Part shown: positions 43,682-51,640 of the stretch, piece by piece | Position numbering within the stretch: the first letter of the stretch is position 1 | How the letters are laid out: each line of letters opens with the position of its first letter | Assembly: GCA_963848045.1 (NCBI GenBank) | Contig: CAWKCC010000003.1 | Location: 434,001-498,000 of the forward strand | Direction: 5' to 3' | DNA: 64,000 nucleotides | Source: CAVUAT01 sp963848045 | GTDB lineage: Bacteria > Actinomycetota > Thermoleophilia > Solirubrobacterales > 70-9 | Position numbers and translations under genes: made by a program | The notes under the pieces: model-generated | Seen by the model: only the letters and a program-made list of their open reading frames with translations | The model's database searches: none | Told to the model about the DNA's origin: nothing

Positions 43682-43751
43682 AGACCTAGGGCCCCGGCGC
43701 TGAGTCGGGCTGACCGCGTATCCGCCGGGGCCGGCCTCGCGACCTAGGTCT
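43682..43751 (+). terminator. Nested inverted repeat, probable two-way terminator
   Basis: The outer arms AGACCTAGG (43682-43690) and CCTAGGTCT (43743-43751) are perfect. The inner arms GGCCCCGGCG (43690-43699) and CGCCGGGGCC (43723-43732) are also perfect over 10 bp. They begin directly after the CSLREA gene stop. Confidence 0.55.
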
Positions 43752-43816
43752 TCGAGCTCGAGTCCCAGATACGGCGAGGCCGAGGTCGCGGCGCTCTGGG
43801 AAGATGCGCGCCCATC

Positions 43817-44200
43817 ATGAGCGAGACCGGAGATCTGAGGCTGTGGGCGGTTCGGGGCGCGACCAAGGTCGATCGCAACGATCCCGGGCTGATCCTGGCT
43901 GCGACCGAGGAGCTGATGAAAGAGCTGATCGCTCGCAACTCGCTCGAGCCCGAGCGGATGGTGAGCTGCATCTTCACCTGCACCCACAACCTCAACGCGG
44001 AGTTCCCCGCGGTGGCCGCGCGCAAGGTCGGCCTCAGCGACGTGCCGCTGCTCTGCGCGCAGGAGATCGACGTGCCCAACGCGATGCCCGGAGTGATCCG
44101 CGTCATGGTCCACTACTACGCAGGGCGCGAGCACGAGCCCGCGCACACGTACATGGGCGAGGCTCAGGAGCTGCGCTCGGACCTTCACGCGGCCCAGTAA
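43817..44200 (+). CDS. aroH: Chorismate mutase, AroH family
   Basis: A 127-residue protein with the AroH-type (Bacillus class, trimeric) signatures: AVRGATKVDRND near the start (R13-G-A-T), FTCTHNLNAEFPAVAARKVG, LLCAQEIDVPNAMPGVIRVM and the late AHTYMGEAQELRSDL. It converts chorismate to prephenate, feeding TyrA and the aminotransferase next door. It belongs to an aromatic biosynthesis group running to aroA at 49.2 kb. Confidence 0.92.
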   Translation: MSETGDLRLWAVRGATKVDRNDPGLILAATEELMKELIARNSLEPERMVSCIFTCTHNLNAEFPAVAARKVGLSDVPLLCAQEIDVPNAMPGVIRVMVHYYAGREHEPAHTYMGEAQELRSDLHAAQ

Positions 44201-44229
44201 CCACGCGCCCGCGTCACAATGAGCGGCCG

Positions 44230-45324
44230 ATGACCATCACCTTCGCCGAGAAGCTCGCCCGCATGCCCCACTATGAGCCGGGAACCTCCCTCGACGAGGC
44301 CCAGGCGCGCGCCGAGACCGAGGACGCGATCAAGCTCGCCTCCAACGAGTCGCCGGCGCCGCCGCATCCCGCCGTGATCGAGGCGATCGCAGGCGCCGCC
44401 GGCGACGCCAACCGCTACCCCGACCCCGAGGCGAGGCTGCTTCGAACGCGAATCGCGGAGCGGACCGAGACCGAGCCCGGCCGGATCGCGGTCGGCAACG
44501 GGTCGTGCGAGATCCTGCTGGCGGCCTCCGAGGCCCTCTGCGAGCCGGGGGCCGAGGTCGTCTACGCCTGGCCCTCGTTCTCGATGTACCCGCACATGAC
44601 CGCCCTCTCGGGCGCCCGCGAGATCAGGGTGCCGCTCGCCCCGGGCGACGTGCACGATCTCGACGCGATGCTCGCCGAGATCACCGTGGCGACACAGATC
44701 GTCGTGGTCTGCAACCCCAACAACCCGACGGGCACCGCGCTGCCCGCCGAGCGGATCGGGGCCTTCGTGGACGAGGTGCCCGACCACGTCACCGTGATCC
44801 TCGACGAGGCCTACATCGAGTTTCAGACCCTCGAGGACCCCGACGCGACCCTCGCGCTGCTGCCCGGCCATCCCAACCTGGTGCTGCTGCGCACCTTCAG
44901 CAAGGTCTACGGCCTCGCCGGCCTGCGGGTCGGCTATGCGCTCTGCTCCCCGCAGTTCCGGGCGGCGGTCGACGCAGTGCGCCAACCGTTCAGCGTCAAC
45001 TCGATCGCCCAGGTGGCCGCGGCCGAGGCGATCCTGCACCAGGACGACGTCGCCGACCGCGTCGAGCGCAATCTCGTCGAGCGCGTCCTCGTCGAGGAGG
45101 GGGTGCGCGAGCTGGGGCTCGAGACGCCCGGCTCCCAGGCCAACTTCTCCTGGGTGCACCTGGGCGAGGACCGTGACCAGGGGGAGCTGATCGCCTCTCT
45201 GACCCGGGCCGGCGTCGCCGTGCGGCCGGGCACCCCGCTGGGCGGACCAGCCCATTTCCGCGTCACCTACGGCACCCGCGCCGAGAACGAGCGCTTCCTC
45301 GCCGCCCTCGCCGCCTCTGTCTGA
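44230..45324 (+). CDS. hisC: HisC-like aminotransferase (histidinol-phosphate or aromatic)
   Basis: A 364-residue class I/II PLP enzyme with KLASNESPAPPHPAVIEAI, CNPNNPTGTALP, the ILDEAYIEF segment, the PLP Lys in LRTFSKVYGLAGLRVGYAL and HFRVTYGTRAENERFL. HisC-family members often work on phenylpyruvate, hydroxyphenylpyruvate or prephenate. Placement between aroH and the DAHP synthase/tyrA genes favours an aromatic role over histidine synthesis; no his gene is nearby. The name is by family, and specificity is inferred. CACAAT lies 9 bases upstream as a weak -10. Confidence 0.85.
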   Translation: MTITFAEKLARMPHYEPGTSLDEAQARAETEDAIKLASNESPAPPHPAVIEAIAGAAGDANRYPDPEARLLRTRIAERTETEPGRIAVGNGSCEILLAASEALCEPGAEVVYAWPSFSMYPHMTALSGAREIRVPLAPGDVHDLDAMLAEITVATQIVVVCNPNNPTGTALPAERIGAFVDEVPDHVTVILDEAYIEFQTLEDPDATLALLPGHPNLVLLRTFSKVYGLAGLRVGYALCSPQFRAAVDAVRQPFSVNSIAQVAAAEAILHQDDVADRVERNLVERVLVEEGVRELGLETPGSQANFSWVHLGEDRDQGELIASLTRAGVAVRPGTPLGGPAHFRVTYGTRAENERFLAALAASV

Positions 45325-45455
45325 CGGCGCCCGGCGGCTGCGCCCGGCTGACTTCTCGGGCGGTCGATGCGGTCGCTGCCGCCTTGCATCCCGTCGGCCG
45401 ATGACCTCTCTAATGCGTGACAAGAGCGAGGCCCTCTGCTACAAGTAGCGGAAGC

Positions 45456-45584
45456 ATGGCTCTTCAGCGCACGCACGAACTCGACTCGACGCGCCGCTCG
45501 GCGACGCTCCTTCGTGCCCGCTTCTCGGGGTCGGCGGTCCCTTTCTTGGTTGGGGCCACTCCCTGGTATTGGCGATTTAGCTAG
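45456..45584 (+). CDS. Aromatic leader peptide upstream of the DAHP synthase gene
   Basis: A 42-residue ORF ends with ATPWYWRFS followed by TAG 45582-45584. The Trp-Tyr-Trp codons (45564-45572) and nearby Phe codons lie right before the stop, and a GC-rich hairpin starts 12 bases after it. That is the layout of an attenuation leader. A GGAAG lies upstream of the ATG. It is the only protein-like feature in the 371-base gap between hisC and the DAHP synthase gene. Trp is rare, so two Trp plus Tyr in three codons is unlikely by chance. Confidence 0.65.
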   Translation: MALQRTHELDSTRRSATLLRARFSGSAVPFLVGATPWYWRFS

Positions 45585-45595
45585 GCGTCCGGCCC

Positions 45596-45620
45596 GCGGC
45601 CCCGCCTGATCGAGGGCCGC
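45596..45620 (+). promoter_or_regulatory. Attenuator hairpin candidate before the DAHP synthase gene
   Basis: GCGGCCC (45596-45602) pairs perfectly with GGGCCGC (45614-45620) across an 11-base loop. GGCCCC at 45598-45603 could instead pair with GGGGCC at 45552-45557 inside the leader ORF, so two exclusive structures are possible. No T tract follows. Confidence 0.5.
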
Positions 45621-45695
45621 CGACCGTCGAACGACAGCCGCCGGGCGCCTCACCCAGGCAAGGACCCTCGCCTTACCAGTAGAAAGAAGGCTTGA

Positions 45696-46790
45696 ATGAT
45701 CATGGAGATGAAGGACCTACCAACAGGCCAATCGGGAAGAGTCAGGGACCGGCGCATCGCGCGGGTCGTCGAGCTTGTCCCGCCGGCCCAGATCCTCGAT
45801 GACCTGCCGCTGCGCACCGAGCAGGAGGACATGGTGCTCGAGCACCGAGCGGAGGTGGCGCGGGTCCTCGACCGCGACGACGACCGCTTGCTGGTGGTGG
45901 TCGGCCCGTGCAGCGTGCACGACGTCGGCGCCGCCATGGACTACGCCCAGCGCCTCGCCGCCCAGGCGGCCGAGCTCAAGGACGACCTCTGCATCGCGAT
46001 GCGGGTCTACTTCGAGAAGCCGCGCACCACGATCGGCTGGAAGGGGCTGATCAACGACCCGCACCTCGACGGCAGCGGTGACGTCAACGCGGGCCTGCAC
46101 ATGGCCCGCGGGCTGCTGCGCGAGGTGCTCGACCTGGGCCTGCCGATCGGCTGCGAGTTCCTCGACCCGATCACGCCGCAGTACATCTCCGACGTGGTCG
46201 CCTGGGGGGCGATCGGGGCGCGCACGACCGAGAGCCAGATCCACCGCCAGCTCGCCTCGGGTCTCTCGATGCCCGTCGGCTTCAAGAACGGCACCGACGG
46301 CAACGTCAAGGTCGCCGTGGATGCGGTTCGTGCGGCCGCCGCCAAGCATGCCTTCGCCGGCGTGGACGTGAGCGGGACGCCCGCGATCCTCCACACCACG
46401 GGCAACTCGGACTGCCACATCATCCTGCGGGGCGGGCGCGCGGCCCCGAACCACTACCCGAGCACGGTCGCGGACGCTCTCGGAAAGCTGCGGGCCGGCG
46501 GGCTGCCGGAGCGCCTGCTGATCGACGCCTCGCATGAGAACAGCGGCAAGGACCACGAGCGCCAGCCCAAGGTCATCGCCGAGATCGCCGACCAGGTCGC
46601 GGACGGCAACGAGGCGATCGTCGGGGTGATGCTCGAGTCGTTCCTTGTCGGGGGGCGCCAGGATCTCGGCTCCGAGGCGCCGCTCGTCTACGGCCAGTCG
46701 ATCACCGACGCCTGCATGGACTGGGACGCGACCCTGCTCGCGCTCGAGCGCCTCGGGGCGGCCGTGCGGGCTCGGCGCCAGGCCGGCTGA
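45696..46790 (+). CDS. aroF: 3-deoxy-7-phosphoheptulonate (DAHP) synthase, class I (AroG/AroF type)
   Basis: A 364-residue class I-alpha enzyme: VVVGPCSVHDVGAAMDYAQRL, MRVYFEKPRTTIGWKGLINDP, GCEFLDPITPQYISDVVAWGAIGARTTESQ, GFKNGTDGN and LIDASHENSGKDHERQ. It condenses PEP with erythrose 4-phosphate, the first shikimate step. Many actinobacteria use the plant-like class II enzyme; here the class I form is present. The ATG follows an AAGAAGG site. A leader peptide and hairpin upstream suggest feedback by charged Trp/Tyr tRNA. Confidence 0.95.
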   Translation: MIMEMKDLPTGQSGRVRDRRIARVVELVPPAQILDDLPLRTEQEDMVLEHRAEVARVLDRDDDRLLVVVGPCSVHDVGAAMDYAQRLAAQAAELKDDLCIAMRVYFEKPRTTIGWKGLINDPHLDGSGDVNAGLHMARGLLREVLDLGLPIGCEFLDPITPQYISDVVAWGAIGARTTESQIHRQLASGLSMPVGFKNGTDGNVKVAVDAVRAAAAKHAFAGVDVSGTPAILHTTGNSDCHIILRGGRAAPNHYPSTVADALGKLRAGGLPERLLIDASHENSGKDHERQPKVIAEIADQVADGNEAIVGVMLESFLVGGRQDLGSEAPLVYGQSITDACMDWDATLLALERLGAAVRARRQAG

Positions 46791-46798
46791 GCGGTGCG

Positions 46799-47881
46799 AT
46801 GAGGATCGCGGTGCTCGGGGTCGGCCTGATCGGAGGCTCGATCGGGCTCGCCGCTCGTGCCCGGCTCGACGCCGCCGAGGTGACGGGCTGGGATCCCGAC
46901 CCTGAGCTGCTCGCCAGGGCCGAGGCGCTGGGGGCGATCGACCGGGCCACCCCCTCGGTGGCGAAAGCGGTCGACGGTGCCGAGTTGGTCTTCTGCGCAG
47001 CTCCCGTGGGCTCGCTCCCCGGGCTGGCCGCCGAGGCGCTGGCGGCCGCGGGGGAGGACACCGCCGTCACCGACGTCGGCTCGGTCAAGCGCGAGGCGCT
47101 CGCGGCGTTGGGCGAGGACCCCCGCTTCATCGGAGGCCATCCCCTGGCGGGAGCGGAGACATCGGGGGTCGAGAACGCGCGAGCGGACCTCTTCGAAGGC
47201 GCCCGCTGGTACCTGACGCCGACCCCCAGGACCGAGGGCGTCCTGTATGACCGCGTGCAGCGCACCGTCGCCGGCCTGGGCGCCCGGCCGCAGGCGATCG
47301 AGGCCGGCGAGCACGACCGCCTCATGGCCACCGTCAGCCACCTTCCACATGTGCTGGCCAACGTCCTGGTCGAGCGGGCCTCCGAGGCGCTGGCCGGCGA
47401 CTCCGAGCGCCTCCCCGAGGTGGGCCCGAGCTTCCGGGACGCCGCTCGCGTCGCCGGCTCCAACCCCGGGATCTGGGCCGATATCTACACCGGCAACGGC
47501 GAGGTGATAGCCGGCGAGGTCGAGGCCGTGGCCGAGCGGCTTCGCGCCGTCGCCGGTCTGATTCGTGATGGCGATCGAGAGGCGGTCGCCTCCTGGCAGG
47601 GCTCGGCCGCGGAGCGGCGCCGCGAGCTGCTGGAGGCCGAGCTGGCGGGCGGGCCGCTGCACGAACTGCGCCTTCGCGTCACCAACCGGCCGGGGATCGT
47701 CGCCGAGATCGCCCTGGCGTTGGGGCGGGCCTCGGTCAACATCGAGGACATGGCCCTCTATCCGGCGGCCGACATGAGCACGGGCGCGGTCTCGCTCTAC
47801 GTGGCCGGCGACGAGGAGGCCGAGCGGGCGGCGGAGCTGATGCGTGAGCTCGGCCATGACGTCACGCTCGTCGAGCGTTGA
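46799..47881 (+). CDS. tyrA: Prephenate dehydrogenase with ACT domain
   Basis: A 360-residue TyrA. The NAD loop is VLGVGLIGGSIGLAAR; FIGGHPLAGAETSGVENARADLF and the catalytic His region MATVSHLPHVLANVL follow. A C-terminal ACT domain (about 283-355, LRLRVTNRPGIVAEIALALGRASVNIED) probably binds tyrosine. It oxidatively decarboxylates prephenate. It begins 8 bases after aroF, and its stop overlaps the aroA start (TTGA). Confidence 0.94.
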   Translation: MRIAVLGVGLIGGSIGLAARARLDAAEVTGWDPDPELLARAEALGAIDRATPSVAKAVDGAELVFCAAPVGSLPGLAAEALAAAGEDTAVTDVGSVKREALAALGEDPRFIGGHPLAGAETSGVENARADLFEGARWYLTPTPRTEGVLYDRVQRTVAGLGARPQAIEAGEHDRLMATVSHLPHVLANVLVERASEALAGDSERLPEVGPSFRDAARVAGSNPGIWADIYTGNGEVIAGEVEAVAERLRAVAGLIRDGDREAVASWQGSAAERRRELLEAELAGGPLHELRLRVTNRPGIVAEIALALGRASVNIEDMALYPAADMSTGAVSLYVAGDEEAERAAELMRELGHDVTLVER

Positions 47882-49212
47882 GCGCAACGAGCTTCCAGCC
47901 CGCCGGCCCCCTGCGCGGCAGCCTGCGGCCCCCTCCCGACAAGTCGATCTCCCACCGCGCCGCCCTGATCGGGGCGATGTGCGACGGACCCACTCGGATC
48001 AGCGGCTATCTCGAATCGGCCGACACGCGCTCGACGCTGGAGGCTGTGCGGGCCGTGGGCGCGAAGGTGACCGAGGGGGAGCCGGACGGCGACGGGGGGC
48101 TGTTCGTGGAGGTCGAGGGAGTGGGCCTGCGGGCCGCGCGGCCGGCCGAGATCGACGTGGGCAACGCGGGCACCCTGCTGCGGATCATGCCCGGCTGGCT
48201 GGCCGGGCAGGCTCCTCCGAGCGAGTGGGTGCTCGACGGCGACGAGTCGATACGGCAGCGGCCGGTCGACCGCATCGCCGCGCCGCTGCAGGCGATGGGC
48301 GCCCGTGTGCAGAGCGCCGAGGGCGGCCTGCCGCCGCTGCGGGTGGCCGGTGCTCCGTTGCGCGGCACCGTCCACGAGCTGCCGGTCGCCAGCGCCCAGG
48401 TCAAGTCATGCCTGCTGCTCGCAGGCCTGCTGGCCGAGGGCGAGACGACGGTGATCGAGCCCAGTCCCTCCCGCGATCACACCGAGCGCATGTTGGCCGC
48501 GGCGGGCGCCGGAATCCGCCGCAGCGGCGAGGCCGTCACGGTCGAGCCCGCCGAGTGGCTCGAATCGGGTGACGTGGCGGTGCCGGCGGACTTCTCCTCG
48601 GCGGCCTTCCTGATCGCGGCGGCGTTGCTGGTGCCCGGCAGCGAGGTCGAGCTGCGCGAGATCGGCATCAACCGCCACCGGATCGGCCTGCTCTCGATCC
48701 TGGCGCGGATGGGGGTGGAGATGGGCGGCGCTCACGGCGCGGCCGGGGCGGCGATGACCGTGCATGACATTCGCGAGCCCGGCCCCGAGCCCGTGGCCAC
48801 GTTGCGCGTACGTCACTCGGCCCTGCGCGGCGCGAGCGTCGAGCCCACCGACGTGCCCGGCGCGATCGACGAGCTGACATTGGTCGCGCTGCTTGGATGC
48901 TTCGCCGAGGGTGAGACGACCCTGAGCGGTGCGGCTGAGCTGCGGCACAAGGAGTCCGACCGGATCGACGCCGTCGTTGGCGGGCTGAGCGGCCTGGGCG
49001 CCGAAATCGAAGCCCGCGAGGACGGCTTCGTCGTCCAGGGCTCCGGCTCCCTGCGCGGGGGTCGCCTCGACGCGCGCGGCGATCACCGCATGGCCATGCT
49101 GGGGGCGGTCGCGGGGCTCTGCTCCACCGAGGGCGTCGAGGTGGAGGGCTTCGATGCGGTCGCGATCAGCTACCCGCGCTTCGAGCGCGACCTGCGCGGG
49201 CTGCTGGGCTAG
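47878..49212 (+). CDS. aroA: 3-phosphoshikimate 1-carboxyvinyltransferase (EPSP synthase)
   Basis: A 444-residue EPSP synthase with PPDKSISHRAALIGAM, VGNAGTLLRIMPGWLAG, the ASAQVKSCLLLAGLLA stretch and ELRHKESDRIDAV. The GNAGTLLR motif, where many plant and enterobacterial enzymes have GNAGTAMR, is usual for class II (less glyphosate-sensitive) enzymes. The TTG start is coupled to tyrA. Its stop TAG overlaps the stop of the convergent cupin gene (CTAG at 49209-49212). Confidence 0.95.
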   Translation: MSATSFQPAGPLRGSLRPPPDKSISHRAALIGAMCDGPTRISGYLESADTRSTLEAVRAVGAKVTEGEPDGDGGLFVEVEGVGLRAARPAEIDVGNAGTLLRIMPGWLAGQAPPSEWVLDGDESIRQRPVDRIAAPLQAMGARVQSAEGGLPPLRVAGAPLRGTVHELPVASAQVKSCLLLAGLLAEGETTVIEPSPSRDHTERMLAAAGAGIRRSGEAVTVEPAEWLESGDVAVPADFSSAAFLIAAALLVPGSEVELREIGINRHRIGLLSILARMGVEMGGAHGAAGAAMTVHDIREPGPEPVATLRVRHSALRGASVEPTDVPGAIDELTLVALLGCFAEGETTLSGAAELRHKESDRIDAVVGGLSGLGAEIEAREDGFVVQGSGSLRGGRLDARGDHRMAMLGAVAGLCSTEGVEVEGFDAVAISYPRFERDLRGLLG

Positions 49213-49541
49213 CTGCCTTCTTCGGAGGGGTGGCCCTCGCCGGGCCAGGGCGAGAGCACGAGCAGCAGGCGGGAGTCGCGGTTCGCCGTCACCTCGTGGC
49301 GCTCGTTGGGGTCGAAGATGCAGAGCAGGCCGGTCGAGCCGGTGACCGAGCCGCTGTCTGAGTCCGTGACGGTGATCTCGCCCTCGGTGACCAGCAGCCA
49401 GGTTCGCTCATGGACCTGGTGCTCTTGAAGCTGCTCGCCGGCGGGCAGGTTGATGACGATCGCGCGGCCCTCGGACTCGGAGTCGAGCACCTGCGGCTGG
49501 TGGGCGCCCACCTTCATCTCATTGAGGCTCCAGCTCTGCAT
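49209..49541 (-). CDS. Small single-domain cupin
   Basis: A 110-residue cupin with beta-strands typical of the double-stranded barrel: VINLPAGEQLQEHQVHERTWLLVTEGEITV (motif 1, with one Gln in place of a metal-binding His) and CIFDPNERHEVTANRDSRLLLVLSPWP (motif 2). It is similar in size to bacterial cupins that bind small ligands or act as simple isomerases. The role is unknown. It is antisense and convergent to aroA. TAGAGT lies 10 bases upstream of its ATG, and cmk is transcribed divergently. Confidence 0.85.
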   Translation of the reverse strand: MQSWSLNEMKVGAHQPQVLDSESEGRAIVINLPAGEQLQEHQVHERTWLLVTEGEITVTDSDSGSVTGSTGLLCIFDPNERHEVTANRDSRLLLVLSPWPGEGHPSEEGS

Positions 49542-49605
49542 CCTGGGCGGGACTCTATCGCCGGGCGCGGGGCTCGCGACGCCCGGCGGCGATCCTGGGC
49601 GGCCC

Positions 49606-49611
49606 TAGTCT
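49606..49611 (+). promoter_or_regulatory. Leaderless -10 box of cmk
   Basis: TAGTCT lies 7 bases before ATG 49619, with no ribosome-binding site. Confidence 0.55.
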
Positions 49612-49618
49612 GAGCGTC

Positions 49619-50257
49619 ATGGTGATCGCGATCGACGGCCCAGCGGGGGCCGGCAAGTCGACCGTGGCGCGCGCGGTGGCCGGCGAGCTCGGCCTCACCT
49701 ATCTCGACTCCGGGGCGATGTACCGAAGCGTCGCGCTGGCCGCCCTGCGCGAGGGCGCCGACCCCGATGACCCCGAGCTGCTGGGCGCCCTCGCCCGGCG
49801 GTCCCGGATCGAGTTCGACGGCCTGGCGGTCAGCCTCGGCGGCGAAGACGTCAGCGAGGCGATCCGCTCGCCCCAGGTCACCGCCGCGGCCTCGCGGGTC
49901 TCCGTCCACCCGCAGGTTCGCGAGGCGATGGTCGCCCGGCAGCGCGAGCTGATCTCCAGCGGTGGCTACGTCGCCGAGGGCCGCGACATCGGCACCGTTG
50001 TCAGCCCGGAGTCTCCCCTCAAGGTCTTCCTCACGGCCAGCCCGGACGAGCGCGCCCGCCGGCGCGCCGCCGAGAGCGGCGAGCAGCTCTCTGAGGTGCG
50101 CGATGCGCTCAGGGCTCGCGATGGTCGCGACACCGCGCGCGAGCACGGCGCGCTGCGGGCGGCCGAGGACGCGGTAGAGATCGACACCACGGGGCGCACC
50201 GTCGAGCAGGTCGTCGCCGAGATAGCGGGCCTGGCGCGCGAGCGGGGGCTGGCATGA
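49619..50257 (+). CDS. cmk: Cytidylate kinase
   Basis: A 212-residue CMP/dCMP kinase. The P-loop is [11 protein letters not shown] (G7-T15). [27 protein letters not shown] and the LID stretch [16 protein letters not shown] are all standard. It phosphorylates CMP for RNA, DNA and phospholipid synthesis. Its stop overlaps the der start (ATGA), the usual cmk-der pairing. Confidence 0.95.
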   Translation: MVIAIDGPAGAGKSTVARAVAGELGLTYLDSGAMYRSVALAALREGADPDDPELLGALARRSRIEFDGLAVSLGGEDVSEAIRSPQVTAAASRVSVHPQVREAMVARQRELISSGGYVAEGRDIGTVVSPESPLKVFLTASPDERARRRAAESGEQLSEVRDALRARDGRDTAREHGALRAAEDAVEIDTTGRTVEQVVAEIAGLARERGLA

Positions 50258-51630
50258 GCGAGGGTCCGGGCCCGCACGGAGTGATGCTCGCCGCTGGCCG
50301 GCCGAAGGTCGCCGTGGTCGGCTTCCCCAACGCCGGCAAGAGCACGCTCGTCAACCGGCTCTCGGGCGGCAGCGAGGCGGTCACCGACTCGGAGCCCGGC
50401 GTCACGCGGGACCGCCGTTCGCTGCCCTGCGAGTGGAACGGGGTGCGCTTCGATCTGATCGACACGGGCGGCATGGACCTCGCCGACTCCGACGCCCTGG
50501 CTCGCTCGGTGCAACAGCAGGCGCGCAACGCGATCGAGGAGGCGGAGCTGATCCTGCTGGTCGTCGACGCGCGCGCGGGGCTGGGGCCCGGCGACGCCGA
50601 GCTCGCCGATCTGCTTCGCCGCTCCGGGAGGCCGGTGCTGGTGGTCGCCAACAAGATCGACCGCCCCGACGGCTCCCAGGCGTCGCTGACGGCGGAGCTG
50701 CACTCGCTGGGGCTCGGGGAGCCCCTCGCGGTCTCGGCCAGCCACGGCCTCGGCACGGGTGACCTGCTCGACCGCGTGACCGGCGAGCTCTCCGAGGCCG
50801 GCGCGCCCGCCGCTCCAGACGACGAGGAGCGCCCGCCCCGGATCGCGATCCTGGGACGCCCGAACGTCGGCAAGTCCTCGCTGCTCAACTCGCTGCTTGG
50901 CTCCGAGCGCGTGATCGTCTCGGATCGGGCCGGCACCACGCGGGACCCCGTGGACACCGGGGTGCTGGTGCGCGGAGCGCCCGCCGTCCTCGTGGACACC
51001 GCGGGGCTGCGGCGCAGCGGCAAGGTCGGGGGGTCGGTCGGCTACTACGCCCAGATCCGCGCCGAGCGCGCCGCCGAGCGCGCCGACGCCGCGATCGTCG
51101 TCTGCGACGCATCCGAGGGGCTGACGGGCGAGGATCTGCGAGTCGGCGAGCTGGCGATGAGGTCAGGTTGCGCGACCGTGCTCGCCCTCAACAAGTGGGA
51201 TATCGGGCGCACCGACCTCGACGACGCTCGCGCCCGCGCCCACAAGAAGCTTCGGCTCCGCCCGCCCGTGCTGACCTGCTCGGCCGTGACCGGGCGCGGC
51301 GTCGGCGCGGTGCTGAACCAAGCACTGGCCCTCGCGGAGCGCTCGTCGGCGCGGATCCCGACCGGTGAGCTCAACCGCTTCGTCGCCGGCGTCGTCGCCG
51401 AGCGGCCGCCGCCCTCCAAGCGGGGCAGGCGCCTTCGCCTCTACTACTCGGCGCAGGTCGAGCGCAGGCCCCCCCGGATCGCCATCCAGGTCAACGATCG
51501 GCGTCTGATCGACCGCAGCTGGGCGTTTCACCTCGAGAACCGCCTGCGCGAGGCCTACGGGCTCGAGGGCGTCCCCCTGGTGATCGACTTCGTGCCGCGG
51601 GGCGGCCAGCAGCGGCGACGGGCTGTATAA
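50254..51630 (+). CDS. der: GTPase Der (EngA), 50S ribosome assembly
   Basis: A 458-residue tandem GTPase with GFPNAGKST (23-31) and GRPNVGKSS (about 201-209). The G3 motifs are DTGGMD and DTAGLRR. The NKID and NKWD specificity motifs and a KH-like C-terminal domain ([24 protein letters not shown]) follow. It acts in late large-subunit assembly. Its TAA stop lies inside a TATAAG box that may start the next gene. Confidence 0.96.
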   Translation: MSEGPGPHGVMLAAGRPKVAVVGFPNAGKSTLVNRLSGGSEAVTDSEPGVTRDRRSLPCEWNGVRFDLIDTGGMDLADSDALARSVQQQARNAIEEAELILLVVDARAGLGPGDAELADLLRRSGRPVLVVANKIDRPDGSQASLTAELHSLGLGEPLAVSASHGLGTGDLLDRVTGELSEAGAPAAPDDEERPPRIAILGRPNVGKSSLLNSLLGSERVIVSDRAGTTRDPVDTGVLVRGAPAVLVDTAGLRRSGKVGGSVGYYAQIRAERAAERADAAIVVCDASEGLTGEDLRVGELAMRSGCATVLALNKWDIGRTDLDDARARAHKKLRLRPPVLTCSAVTGRGVGAVLNQALALAERSSARIPTGELNRFVAGVVAERPPPSKRGRRLRLYYSAQVERRPPRIAIQVNDRRLIDRSWAFHLENRLREAYGLEGVPLVIDFVPRGGQQRRRAV

Positions 51631-51640
51631 GGGTCCGCTC

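Noticed and set aside
45325..45455. tRNA gene or T-box in the hisC to DAHP synthase gap
   Set aside because: I could find no acceptor-stem, TpsiC-loop or T-box consensus. The gap is better explained by the leader peptide and hairpin.
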